Assembly: GCF_947623445.1 (NCBI RefSeq)
Contig: NC_135241.1
Location: 21,330,501-21,394,500 of the forward strand
Source: Clavelina lepadiformis
Taxonomy: Eukaryota > Chordata > Ascidiacea > Aplousobranchia > Clavelinidae
Direction of reading: 5' to 3'
DNA: 64,000 nucleotides
Shown here: positions 1-10,856 of the stretch, in pieces
Numbering within the stretch: position 1 is the stretch's first letter
Layout: each line of letters starts with the position of its first letter
Notes under the pieces: model-generated
The model's input: the letters and a program-made list of their open reading frames with translations, nothing else
Told to the model about the DNA's origin: nothing
The model's database searches: none
Made by a program: the position numbers and the translations under genes

Positions 1-105
1 AGTAAGTGCAGCACAACCATAGGATGCCTTTGTATACTAGACCTCACCTACTCAAATTATGACGTCATCCATAATTTTGCACTTGTATACTAGACCCAAA
101 ACTAG
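1..105 (-). repeat. Short interspersed repeat with paired CTAGTATAC motifs and a TGACGTCAT site
   Basis: About 100 bp carrying two copies of a GTATACTAGACC-type motif with a CRE-like TGACGTCAT between them. Read in reverse complement it matches 48924-49020, including the spacing of both CTAGTATACAA motifs, the central TGACGTCA and the flank ATCCTRTGGTT. Two dispersed copies make it an interspersed repeat, probably a small nonautonomous element. Neither its ends nor a target-site duplication could be defined. Confidence 0.6.
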
Positions 106-860
106 CAAATTTAAAATAGTGGCACTGTGGCAGTAGGCTATAGCTGTGGTCTTTTGGAGTAGGCCTAGTGGTGTTACTGGTGTGCAGACTTATCAGCCAA
201 AGTTGCCGTCTATATTACTCCAGACAAACTCATCTTCTGCCTTACGTCGTTCATCTTACACCTTACTGTGGTTTGTGCTTGCACACTGAATACGAGTCAT
301 GAATCAAGACCGGCGCAAATCAAGCAACATAGCCCACCATAGCAAGTTCGAAAAAAGTCAAAAACCCATACAGATACAGTGGGTTATGACTTACACAAAT
401 AGATGTGGGTTTGCAAGATGCTACTAGGCCTAGCACGACCTTTAGTCCGGTAGGTCGTAGAGTACACGCCTTCACAGAGAAAACAAGCAATAAGTAATGA
501 GCTCCAGTTGAAGAGGGCTTCGAAATAATTTCATGCAGTATAGGCTATACGACAAAGCCTTCACAGTAAAGAAATTGGATACCAATGGAAACTCGATTTT
601 GGCAAGCAGCAACCAAATAAGCAATTAAGGTATGCAAGGGACCTGTCTACACAACCGGAATAAAGTTTGATGGGGGCGATTGTGCAAAAGCAAATTTATC
701 TAAAATCAGAAAGCAATGTCAACTGAATAAAATGGTCAAAATGTTAAGAAAAGTAAATTAAAAGCATGTTTATTTTTTTAATCAATGAATAATTAATAAG
801 CCAACTTGGTGATTTTAATGTAGCATATTCAATGTAAAATCCTTTAAAACGGTCAAATAT
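106..860. other. Intergenic, nothing recognised
   Basis: AT-rich sequence between the short repeat and repeat copy A. No coding exon, RNA gene or paired repeat was seen. Confidence 0.5.
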
Positions 861-1966
861 CAGCCATAAATCGACGTTTTATTGATCTCTGAGAATGACA
901 GGCAAAAGCATCGTCACGTTTAATTGACCAAGAGCAGTCAACTAGCATGATAGCATTCCGCCTCCCTTGATATCTGCATTCCATTTCACTGATGTCCTGA
1001 TGGAACCAGCGCTCCCTTTGCTAATCGCTCAGGTCACCGAGGTTTTCTGGGAAGCGGTCTACGTGGCTGTATAGAAAATGGAGCTTGATGCTCATGTTAA
1101 CACCAACATCCTGTAAACTGCTCAGTAAATTAATCACAATCTCTTTGTAGTTGCAAGCTTTCCTATTTCCTAAAAAATTTTTGACAACTTTCACATTTAC
1201 AGTTAGCACTCCATGCACGGGATTATTTTCATTCATGGATATTGAAAAGTTAGAATCATACATTAGTTTTCTGATCTGAAGGCCATCAAAAATGCCAGCT
1301 TTTAATTTTTCTATTGTGGATCCTGTAAATGTGGTGCAAATATATCTAAAACAGCCACCATCCTTGTTGAGTGCTTTAACAAGCTGTTTCATAATAGCCA
1401 GCTTGATATGAAGAGGCGGTAAAACTATTTTAGATCTTTCCGCCAGAGGATGAGCTCGGACATTTTTCATGCCAGGTACCAATTGTTCTTTCACAGACCA
1501 ATTTTGTTTTTTCCAATGGTGGGCCCTAGCTCTGCTATCCCACAAGCACAAAAAGCATGGGAACTTCGTATAACCACACTGCAGCCCTGACAGGAACAGG
1601 CAGTTCTTCGCTGTGTGGAGCTGGCCTGATTGCAGAGCATAAGTTTGTATATGTCACGCAAATTCTATTTTTCCTGTTGATATCTTTAGTTTTCACTACA
1701 CAAAAATACCAGTCGTTGCAGTGGTCTTTTGGTTCTCACCATACCATTGCAACTGCAAACCTTAAGCTTTTTCTACTGTTTTTTGTCCAATGCCGTAAGT
1801 GTTCAGCGCAAGTTTTACACACGATGTGCGGTGCCCAAAGCTTGTTTTGATCAACTAGCATTACTTTGAAGTAAGCAAGATAAGCACGCTTTACAAAATC
1901 ACTGATTGCATGAAACATAACGTTGTGTAACCGTATAAACGATATTATGATGTCACATACAACCAA
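861..1966 (-). pseudogene. Broken copy of an unassigned cysteine-rich multicopy gene (copy A)
   Basis: The minus-strand translation matches the gene at 6009-7712 in an N-terminal part (AHVKR..LAYFK, WAPHIVCK) and a C-terminal part (FPCFLCLWDSRA, LPPLHIKL.IMKQ.VKAL, LGDLSD), and then in the tail that contains HQDI and RYQG. The copy is incomplete and broken. I recall proteins of this type as multicopy, uncharacterised proteins in cnidarians and arthropods, which suggests a mobile origin. No transposase, reverse transcriptase or capsid motif was recognised, so the family is left open. Confidence 0.6.
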
Positions 1967-3026
1967 TTGTCAATTAAGGCATGCAACACAGAGCATATGA
2001 ATTAGGATTTGTGATGCCACACGGAAGTCATAGAGCATTGCTAATTTATTCATTTCGGTCATCACACGAAACGAAATTTTAAATAACTTAAAAAATTGAC
2101 CTGACAGAGAAAAATCGACTGCAGTTTTGAAATCAGCAACCCAAATTTAGTTTAGAACAGCCCTAGCTCAGCATGCCAAATAGCGTTAAGTTTTTACCTT
2201 GTGAAATTGCATTGTCTGCTGTAAAGTGCCAAATTTTTGGATTTTGCATTACGTCAATTGTTTCTGTAAACCGTTAAACAGCAAGTTGCTTTTATCATGA
2301 CTTTGATCTTTGTAGGGTATTGGCGTTGCTTTGTAACAATCACTTATCATCACTTATAACAACGTACTGTTTTAAATAAGATTACGAATTCCAATGACTA
2401 GCTATCAATCAAGTCAGATTAATGTTGAAGTAATAAAGTAAGTCAAGTTTAACGTATTACGAATTGACCTTGTTAAAAAGATTTGAAGTTATTTGTTATA
2501 TTATTAGTTATTACTAATTGATTGTTGAATTGAACTAATTTGTCACCAAAGTTTCCATTTTTTTTAATTGGAAATCTTGCTGATTTGTGCATATACTGTA
2601 CATATATCATATTGTGCTGCTGATTATTTTGGCTGACAGAAATTATTTCCTTTCAAAGTTATTCCTTGAACAATTTTAAAAGTTTTCACAATACTTTTTA
2701 CAGCAGATTTCTTTGTTTTATTCATTCGTTTTCATCAAATTCCATATATCGTACAATTTCAAAAATTTTGTTCTTGATGTTGGGAAGTAAATGCCCTGCA
2801 AAATGAAATATTTGTTTTTAAAAGCAGTTTTTAATGCATTGCATCAATAAGAATATCATTTCTTGGAAAAAACAACACTATAAAATAAATAACTCACATA
2901 AAGAATAAATATCGCAGGAAACGGAATGACAGTACGCTTTGTTTCAAACAAAAATAACAAATTAGCTAGAAACTAACAAAAACGGAACAAACCTTAATCA
3001 GTTGTCATAAAGCTGTCTTCAGCTCG

Positions 3027-3643
3027 CTATAAACCAACTTCGCCAGCGTCAATCACATCATCTGTACGTTGAATGATGAAATATTTAGCAAAAGTTTAGA
3101 AAATTAAAGCGGTTAGATAAAATTAATTATGAATGATAAATAATTATGAATACTTATTCAATAATAGAATTATTCTTGATCAACGTTACGCATGACGATG
3201 ACGTCACGCATGATGATTGTATTAAATTTTTGTCCAACAAATATTGTCTTGCGCTCAATTATAGGTAGGCCGTATTCTTTTTGTATAGCTATAAACACAA
3301 GGTATTATTAGAACTTACCGTCATCGTCCATTAACCTGAAAAAAATGCAAAAAAATCAATAAAATACAAACTAATAGCAAGATCGCACTTATAAATGCAT
3401 CGTGTTTGTCAGCAAACCAATTACGCTTAAGATCTAAAGTTTCAGTTTAGAAAGTTTTACTTAAAATTACGTAAAATTACGTCATTCTTACTTGTTTTCA
3501 CCTAGCAGAGGCCCATTCTCTTCAACGCTTCTTTTCACTATCTTCAAACCAGCTCTTCTTCTTCTCCAACCTTCAGTGCTCGTGGTAAGCAAAAGACACA
3601 CCAGCAAAGCGACGATGATAACTTTGTTCATTTTTATTTTCAT
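3027..3643 (-). CDS. Secreted cationic peptide precursor, antimicrobial-peptide-like (copy A)
   Basis: Three short exons on the minus strand (3643-3492, 3335-3319, 3061-3027), all with GT-AG junctions and consistent phase, encode 67 residues. Residues 1-24 form a signal peptide: a lysine-rich start, a VIIVALLVCLLL core, then TTSTE. Residues 25-38 (GWRRRRAGLKIVKR) carry seven basic and no acidic residues and end in a dibasic KR. Residues 39-67 form an acidic tail with ten Asp/Glu, including five consecutive Asp, and one Lys. Signal, cationic core and anionic C-terminal prosegment is the known layout of ascidian antimicrobial peptides such as styelins, and a mature peptide starting GW also fits. 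The role as a host-defence peptide of haemocytes is inferred. The translation is identical to copy C at 12818-13431. An in-frame second Met lies at residue 5. Confidence 0.72.
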
Positions 3644-4321
3644 TCGTTACAATATATTTACGTCTTCTAAAATAGTATCCGTAATATAGTAATTTTGTCC
3701 GTTTAAATAAGTTATAGTAAAAGGTCGTCATTTAAGTATAGAATAATTTAAATATAAACTTTTTAAACGAAAGACTACTTTTAAAATTCCTGACCTCCTC
3801 ACATATGAATATGTTTGAAGTGATGTGAAACGAATACCGTGATCGACATTTAACAGCAATCTGCCGAACTCATACAAAGAAAGAAATCGTCTTACGGATA
3901 CCGGAAGCTGAGCGGAAAGAAGTCCATTTCATGATAATTGCATCTGTGGTGTCTTGCTTGATAGAGCGGTCAAATAGCCAAGTAATACTTAGCTGTAAAA
4001 CTGATACTTACACATAATTAAAAGCATCTGCATTTTGTTGTTGAATATGTATGGTAGCAACTAGCAACATACGATGGTTTACAAAAGTGCCATCAACGTG
4101 GGCAAAGTTTGCAGTGGTTATACTTTCATACACATCTTAATTGCTTTTCTTGCTTTAGCAAACAATGAAATAATAATTAATAGGGCCTACTGATTGTTTC
4201 TAAGCTAAAAAATTGCTAATATTTTAGTTCATACAAATGAAACGTTGTAACTTTGTTTTCCATGTTTATATATCTTGTTGCATAACTTATTATAAAATCT
4301 TAAGCAAGATATCCCAAGGAA

Positions 4322-4513
4322 ATGTTTATCCGAAGACTTCAAAACGTGATTCCTGTCGCAAACACGCTGCCATGTAAACTGATGAATGATGAGTTAAAAA
4401 CGGAAACTGTCGAACAAAGAAAATTTACGACTGAGCGTAGAATTTTTCTCGCGTTAACAGCTGCCTTACTGTTGATATCATCGCAGACTTTAACCCCAAA
4501 AGTTTTAGTTTGA
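4322..4513 (+). CDS. Small ORF of 63 codons conserved in the three repeat units (copy A)
   Basis: This ORF faces away from the peptide gene, starting about 680 bp upstream of it on the other strand. It encodes a basic, polar N-terminal half and a hydrophobic C-terminal stretch (IFLALTAALLLIS, about residues 41-53). Copy C (11948-12139, minus) differs at one residue. Copy B (9066-9257, minus) keeps the frame open but has ATT at the start codon; of six differences from A inside the frame, four are synonymous. That pattern hints at coding, but the numbers are small. No homologue was recognised. It could instead be part of the upstream control region. Confidence 0.3.
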   Translation: MFIRRLQNVIPVANTLPCKLMNDELKTETVEQRKFTTERRIFLALTAALLLISSQTLTPKVLV

Positions 4514-4689
4514 TATTATGACTGCTTTTTATAATGCTGTTTTAGCAGCCATCGATTGAACATAGTTTTCGAATTTCCAAAATAGTTTCACATTACCGTT
4601 TCGTGTCCTTATTTCCACGCATTACCAGTGTCACAGCAAGTTGGAGACCCACGATGACGTCATCTCTTCCTCTCGTGCGGTCTTTGAAG

Positions 4690-4755
4690 TTTTTGACCCA
4701 GCAACTCAGCTGATCTGCTTTTTCAGTGATCAGTGAGTTGTCTTTCGCCAGAATA
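4690..4755 (-). repeat. Possible LINE-like coding remnant at the outer edge of copy A
   Basis: The minus-strand translation includes ILAKDNSLITEKADQL and a following CWVKNFK, resembling the linker found before the reverse transcriptase domain in some LINE open reading frames (K-D-x-x-L-x-T ... W-x-x-x-F). The same segment lies at 8396-8470 in copy B. The match is short and the family assignment is weak. Confidence 0.25.
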
Positions 4756-4775
4756 GAAGGGCAAATTTCTTACAA

Positions 4776-6008
4776 GCAGGACCAGAAGCTTGCTTTATGC
4801 TTTCACACATGCCATCGTTATATTGCTGATACCTCGGCCAAATCCTGATGTTTTCAACTTAAAGAGAATGTTCCAGTTGTTAACTATTGGTCTCTGAAGA
4901 GCTTCATCGACGGATAATTAAAAAAGGGTTTAGTTCTCTACTAAGCTTGACAGCGCTTCAAGTATACTTTCACGATGCAACCATATGCGTTATTTCAAGC
5001 ACTATCTCTGGCGGCTTGGTATAAGTATATTCGACACGCCATATAGTTTGGGTAACGTTGTAGCCGACATTTGTAAGGAAAACTTTTTTATAGCAAAGTT
5101 TATAACCAGATTATGACACTTAAACAGCTTTTTCCAGACCATCGGTTGACTTTGATAATCCTACTCAGCTTTGCACGAACAGTCGACCACTTACACTGGT
5201 CTACAAAAACAAAACAATTTTTAGTTGCATGAACTTTGATGATTGATTTAGGATAAGTTTTGGTTGCTGAATCCAATTCTGAGCTCAGAATTGCTCTATC
5301 ACATCAGGTTTTTTCGCTGCGCATTTTCCCCAATTTCATAAATTGATCAAATTTTGACTTTCATTAGCGACGGTACGGTGAGCGTATAACAGCAACAGAT
5401 CAAATATTGTTATTGAAATCACCTATGATGAAACCTCGGCTGAAAGTTTTGTTGTAGTACTGAATGACAGAGATTTCGGTTAACTTTAATCCAATGGTTC
5501 TCAATCTTTTTCAATCACGGACCTCTTTTCGAATTTCGAAAATATATGTGGACGCATTCATTTTTCTTTGGTAGTTCATTACTTAGTTACCATCTTTATC
5601 TTTATACATCTGCCCTGCAGACTTAATCGGCTTTATAAATGCTTTTTATGACAGCACCTTGCTCTTTAGTAAAACATAAACATTGTAAACGATAAACATA
5701 ACATTGTTCGTACAAGGTAAAATAACATTATGCGCTTTGGCAAATAACCCAAATGTGTGGTCATATAAGCTTGTTTTGAAACATTAAAAGACACAGGATG
5801 TCTGCTTATCCAAAGAACCAAACTGCTTATCGTGCTTATCATGCTTAATCTGCTTATCATGCTTAATGTGCTTATCATGCTAATTCTGCTTACTCTGCTA
5901 ACTTGAAACCAAACGAAAGACAGAGTATAATTTTCGCAGTATACTTTCATTGACTTTATGGAGTCAGTTTGTGTTATTGAGCTGTAATTTTGGATTGTAT
6001 TAAATACT
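4776..6008. other. Spacer between copy A and the longer cysteine-rich gene
   Basis: No exon was recognised. Near 5493-5525 a stretch reading ATGGTTCTCAATCTTTTT, followed by CACGGACC, resembles an hAT-type terminal repeat, but no matching opposite end was found. A short tandem array lies at 5815-5900 and is listed separately. Confidence 0.4.
5815..5900 (+). repeat. Imperfect tandem repeat, TGCTTATCA / TGCTTAATC units
   Basis: About eight imperfect 9-10-base units of the form TGCTTATCA or TGCTTAATC run in tandem about 110 bp upstream of the cysteine-rich gene at 6009. An open frame on the opposite strand here is a by-product of the repeat (repeating SMIS and SRLS motifs) and was not called. 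Confidence 0.7.
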
Positions 6009-7712
6009 ATGTCAGCTGTCAAAAAGCGTACATGCGCCAATGACCCCAGTATTTTTTGCTACATTTGTGGTTGCTTCACTGTCTCTTCTCAACGACATGA
6101 AATTACCGATTTTGTGAAAAGGTCTTATTTTGCTTACTTTAAGGTGAAGTTTGGGGACCAAGATAAAAGTTGGGCCCCTCATAAAGTATGCAGAAGTTGC
6201 GTGGAGAGTTTGAGATCTTGGTCTCAGGGCAAGGACAAACATCTGAAGTTTGGTATACCAATGATCTGGCCAGAACAAAAAAATCATCTCGATGATTGCT
6301 ACTTTTGTCGTGTCAGTGTGAAAGGTTACAACAAGAGGAACAAGCACAAGCTGCAATATCCAAATCTTGCCTCTGCTTTGCGTCCTATTGCACACAGTGA
6401 CGAAATACCTGTGCCTACCTTTACTCATCTGCCCGAAAGTAGTGAAGAAGAGCTTAGTTTATCCTCTGATTCTTCACAAACTGATAAAGAAGTTTCAGAT
6501 TTAGATTTTCAACCCTTGAGCTCCTTTTCTGAGCAACCCTTATTGTTCAATCAGTCGGAACTGAACGATTTAATCTGTGATTTAAATCTTTCCAAACAGG
6601 CCTCAGAACTGCTAGCTTCACGGCTCCAGGAAAAAAACCTTCTCCAGCTTGGATGTTCTGTCACGTTTTACCGGAATCGAGAAAAGCTATTTCTGAACTA
6701 TTTTTCTTCTAAAAGATCTTTGGTTTATTGCCATGATATTGAAGGTCTTCTTTTGCAATTAGGAATAGCCAAATATCAACCAGATGAGTGGAGACTGTTT
6801 ATTGACAGCTCAAAACGAAGCCTGAAGTGCGTGTTACTTCACAATGGAAATAAATATGCATCGATTCCAGTAGGAAATTCTGTGACACTCAAAGAGACGT
6901 ATGAAAACATTAAGAATGTGCTGGAAACACTGAAGTACAGTGATCATGGCTGGAGATTATGTGTAGACATAAAAATGATGAACTTTCTGTTAGGACAGCA
7001 AGGTGGTTACACCAAATACCCTTGTTTTCTCTGCTACTGGGATAGCAGAGCTAAAGATGAGCATTGGATAAAAGATAAGTGGCCAGAAAGGAGCAGTTTA
7101 ACACTTGGAGAAAAAAATATCATTCATAACCCGTTAGTGGATACCAAGAAGATCATCCTGCCGCCACTTCACATTAAACTTGGCGTAATGAAACAGTATG
7201 TTAAAGCCCTTGATCACAATGGAGATTGCTTTAAGTACATATGCCAAGCCTTCCCAAGTCTTAGTGAAGAAAAAAAAAGCTGGAGTTTTTAACGGCCCAC
7301 AAATAAGGCAGTTGCTCAGAGATCCAAATTTTGCAGCATCAATGAACACATTAGAAGCAAGGGCATGGAATGCTTTTTCTTTAGTTGTTAGTAACTTCTT
7401 TGGCAACAGAAAGGCAGAGAACTATCGAGACCTCGTAAAAGAAATGTTGTCCAGCATGCAAGAGATGAAATGCAATACGAGCATAAAGCCACATTTTCTA
7501 AAAAATCATTTAGATTACTTTCCTGAAAACCTTGGGGACGTCAGTGAAGAATAAGGTGAGCGCTTCCACCAAGATATTAGAGTTATGCAAGAGCGCTACC
7601 AGGGCCGATGGGATTGCCACATGATGGCAGATTACTGCTGGAATTTGAAGAGAGAAATTTACACTACTACCCACAAACGAAAGCCATTAAAACGAAAATT
7701 TTCGAGTTCTTA
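6009..7712 (+). pseudogene. Cysteine-rich multicopy gene of unassigned, probably mobile, origin (longest copy)
   Basis: This is the longest of three family members in the window. The N-terminal part has paired cysteines (CYICGC, then WAPHKVCRSCVESL, then DDCYFCRV), which suggests a zinc-binding module over about the first 120 residues. An acidic, serine-rich linker follows (about 140-170). The conserved C-terminal core contains YPCFLCYWDSRA, LPPLHIKLGVMKQYVKAL and PHFL..HLDYFPENLGDVSEE, then a basic tail with FHQDI, RYQG and ADYCW. The copy is broken at least once. Copies A (861-1966) and B (10857-11853) are more diverged and incomplete. No polymerase, integrase or capsid signature was seen. 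Terminal repeats flanking this copy were looked for and not found. Confidence 0.6.
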
Positions 7713-8394
7713 AAGATTGTGGCATTACACTGAATGTTCAACGGTCAATTTCTAGTGATGTTTTTTAACTGAACACGAGGCTTTGTGTTCGTGTTTTGCA
7801 TGATTAAACGTTCCAGCAGTTCTGATTAAAACAACCTCTACATTTCAAGGCGGTCTCTGATTTGCAGTATTATTTCATAATGAACATATACAAATTATAT
7901 ATTATCTCAAAAACGTGATGTGATAGAAACAAAATAACGCCAGATTCGGATTCAGCGCCCCCAAATTAGGTAAAAAAGACCCAAACACAATCTGCAACAA
8001 AAATCGTGTTGACCAGTGTTATAGGTGGCAGCCTATATGAAAGAAAATTCTGTTACATTTAAAGGAGGATATGTAATTATTTTAAAGCATTATGGAATCT
8101 ACTTAATGGCTTGAGTGCAGGTTTGTGATGAATTTCATTTTTTTCCTTATCATTGGCACAATGGTATTCAAATAAGTTATGTAGTGGTTGGGCGTGCCTA
8201 GCAGTCACCAAATACAACCAAAGAGATTTTGCTATTTTGCACCTCAGTAGCAATATATACAGAGCTTTGATTGTTTATATACCAAATATGTATATATATT
8301 TATATATATATTCAAATATGAGTAACAAGCGGAACTCGTAAGTTTTCATGTAGTTTAGAAACCACTGTTGCAAGCTCTGCTGCAGATTATCTGC
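7713..8394. other. Spacer, nothing recognised
   Basis: AT-rich sequence between the cysteine-rich gene and copy B, with a short TATATA-rich run near 8276-8320. No exon or RNA gene was seen. Confidence 0.5.
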
Positions 8395-8589
8395 CTGCTA
8401 TTCTGGCGAAAGACAACTCACTGATCACTGAAAAGGCAGATCAGCTGATTTGCTGGGTCAAACACTTTTAAGATCGCACAAAACGAAGAGATGACGTCAT
8501 GGTGATCTCCAACTGACTGTGATAACTGGTAATGCGTGAAAATGTGAGCACTGTGGCCGTCGGTGCCGCTCTCAAATATAAATCTATAA

Positions 8590-8830
8590 ACCAGTGATTC
8601 CCAAACTGTGTGCCGCGAATCTTTTTGGAATTTTGGAAAAGAACTGTATAAATATTTAAAATAAGGCATGCAGACAAGCATATGCGACTTAAAAGCTTTC
8701 TAGCTGCTTCAATAGCTGAGAAATAAGCACATGTGACGATGAAACCAATTATGGCATTGTCGATAGAGTAGGGTAATTTTTTAAAGCAACATTTCTTCTC
8801 TTGTAAGTATGCCGCGAGCGTTTTCTAATT
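8590..8830. mobile_element. Probable hAT-type remnant inside copy B
   Basis: The sequence CAGTGATTCCCAAACTGTG followed by TGCCGCG at about 8590 resembles the terminal repeat of hAT nonautonomous elements (consensus-like CAGTGGTTCYCAAACTG), and GCCGCGAGCG recurs near 8811. It sits in the segment unique to copy B. No opposite terminal repeat or 8-bp target duplication was found, so the element is partial or the resemblance is chance. Confidence 0.35.
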
Positions 8831-9065
8831 TTTCTAGTGAAGATAAGCATTGTTTAGATTTAAGTAAGATCGTCCAGAGGAACGCAAACAGATTTGTATG
8901 CCTAATTTTGTGAAGTAAATAATATGTCGTCACCTTTTCTTCGCGCTAAATCATGCATATTGGCTAAAGGCAACTTTACAGTATTTGAAATTATTTTGAG
9001 CATTGATAAACTATTCAACCAAGATTGGGTGTCAAAACAATCTTTGTAAAGAACAGTCGTAATAT

Positions 9066-9257
9066 CAAACTAAAACTTTTGGGGTTAAAGTCTGCGATGA
9101 TATCAACAGTAAGGCAGCTGTTAACGTGAGAAAAATTCTATGCTCAGTCGTAAATTTCCTTTGCTCTACAGTTTCCGTTTTTAACTCATCATTCATCAGT
9201 TTACATGGCAGTGTGTTTGCGACAGGAATCACGTTTTGAAGTCTTCGGATAAAAATT
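9066..9257 (-). pseudogene. Copy B counterpart of the 63-codon ORF
   Basis: This is homologous to 4322-4513 (A) and 11948-12139 (C). The frame is open to the same TGA, but the ATG of A and C reads ATT here. Differences from A within the frame are mainly synonymous. Confidence 0.35.
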
Positions 9258-9689
9258 TCCTTGGGATATCTTGCTCAAGATTTTATAATAAGTTATGCAA
9301 AAAGTTATATATACACGGAAAACAAAGCTACAAAGTTTCATTTGTATGAACTGAAAGAGCAGCAATTTTTTTAGCTTAGAAAGAATCAATATTAATTATT
9401 ATTTTATTGTTTGCTAAAGCAAGAAAAGCAATTAAGATGTGTATGAAAGTATAACCACAGGAAACTTTGCCCACGTTGATGGCACTTTTGTAAACGATCG
9501 TATGTTGCTACCATACATATTCAACAACAAAATGCAGATGCTTTTAATTATGTTTAAGTATCAGTTTTACAGCTAAGCATTACTTGGCTATTCGTCCGCT
9601 CTATCAATCAAGACATCACAGATGCAATTATCAGGAAATGGACTTCTTTCCGCTCAGCTTCCGGTATCGGTCCGGTATAATTATTCATC

Positions 9690-9797
9690 ATTCATAATTA
9701 ATTTTATCTAACCGTTTTAATTTTCTAAACTTTTACTAAATACTTCATCACTCAACGTACAGATGATGTGATTGACGCTGGCGAAGTTGGTTTGTAG
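9690..9797 (+). pseudogene. Remnant of the cationic peptide gene in copy B
   Basis: Only the last exon (9763-9797), its CAG acceptor and part of the preceding intron are recognised. They match copies A and C. The signal-peptide and cationic-core exon is absent from this copy, so it cannot make the precursor. Confidence 0.7.
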
Positions 9798-10856
9798 CGG
9801 GCTGAAGACAGCTTTATGACAACTGATTAAGGTTTGTTCCGTTTTTGTTAGTTTCTAGGTAATTTGTTATTTTTTTTTAAACAAAGCGTACTGTCATTCC
9901 GCTTCCTGCGATATTTATTCTTTATGTGAGTTATTTATTTTATAGTGTTGTTTTTTCCAAGAAATGATATTCTTATTGATGCAATGCATTAAAAACTGCT
10001 TTTAAAAACAAATATTTCATTTTGCAGGGCATTTACTTCCCAACATCAAGAACAAAATGTTTGAAATTGTATGATATATGGAATTTGATGAAAACGAATA
10101 AATAAAACAAAGAAATCTGCTGTAAAAATTATTGTGAAAACTTTTAAAATTGTTGAAGGAATAACTATGAAAGCAAACAATTTCTGTCAGCCAAAATAAT
10201 CAGCAGCAAAATATGATATTTGTACAGTATATGCACAAATCAGCAAGATTTCCAATTAAAGAAAATGGGAACTTTGGGGACAAATTAGTTCAATTCAACA
10301 AATATTTAGTAATAATATAACAAATAACTTTAAATATTTTAAAACAAGGTCAAATCGTAATAGGTTAAACTTGACTTACTTTATTACTTCAACATTAATC
10401 TGACTTGATTGATAGCTAGTCATTGGAATTCTTAATTTTATTTAAAACAGCACGTTGTTATAATTGATGATAAGTGATTGTTACAAAAAAACGCCAATAT
10501 CCTACAAAGGATCAAAGTCATGATAAAAGCAACTTGCTGTTTAACGGTTTACAGAAACAATTGACGTCATGCAAAATCCAAAAATTTGGCACTTTACAGC
10601 AGATAATGCAATTGCACGAAGTAAAAATTTAACGCCTGTTGGCATGCTGAGCTAGGGCTGTTCTAAACTAAATTTGGGTCGCTGATTTCATAAATGCAGT
10701 CGATTTTTCTCTGTCAGGTCAATTTTTTAAGTTATTCAAAATTTCGTTTCGTGTGATGACCGAAATGAATAGGCTAAATTAGCCATGCTCTTTGACTTCC
10801 ATATGGCATTACAAATCCTAATTCATATGCTCTGTGTTGCATGCCTTAATTGACAA

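Larger units (their letters stand above)
860..4775 (-). repeat. Repeat unit copy A (inverted)
   Basis: In reverse complement this stretch matches copy B (about 8395-11853) and copy C (11854-14240) over kilobases at high identity. Read on the minus strand the unit holds, in order, an upstream segment with a 63-codon ORF on the opposite strand, a three-exon cationic peptide gene, about 1.06 kb of noncoding sequence, and a broken cysteine-rich multicopy gene. Copy A is the only copy with both the intact peptide gene and part of the cysteine-rich gene. No terminal inverted repeats or target duplications were found, so both a segmental duplication and a mobile element remain possible. Edges are good to a few tens of bases. 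Confidence 0.8.

Noticed and set aside
3492-3689. Plus-strand open frame (and its mirror at 12751-12969) over the peptide gene
   Set aside because: It is the antisense of the first peptide exon. The sense strand has the signal peptide, splice sites and matching downstream exons; this frame has none.
5493-5560. hAT-like sequence ATGGTTCTCAATC followed by CACGGACC
   Set aside because: Only one end is visible, so it is mentioned as spacer content and not called as an element.
5666-6040. 124-codon minus-strand frame with SMIS and SRLS repeats
   Set aside because: The repeats come from the short tandem DNA array at 5815-5900 and the frame overlaps the start of the gene at 6009 on the other strand.
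6009-7712. Interpretation of the cysteine-rich family as a Polinton or LTR-type element
   Set aside because: No polymerase, integrase, protease or capsid signature and no long terminal repeats were seen, so the family is left unassigned.
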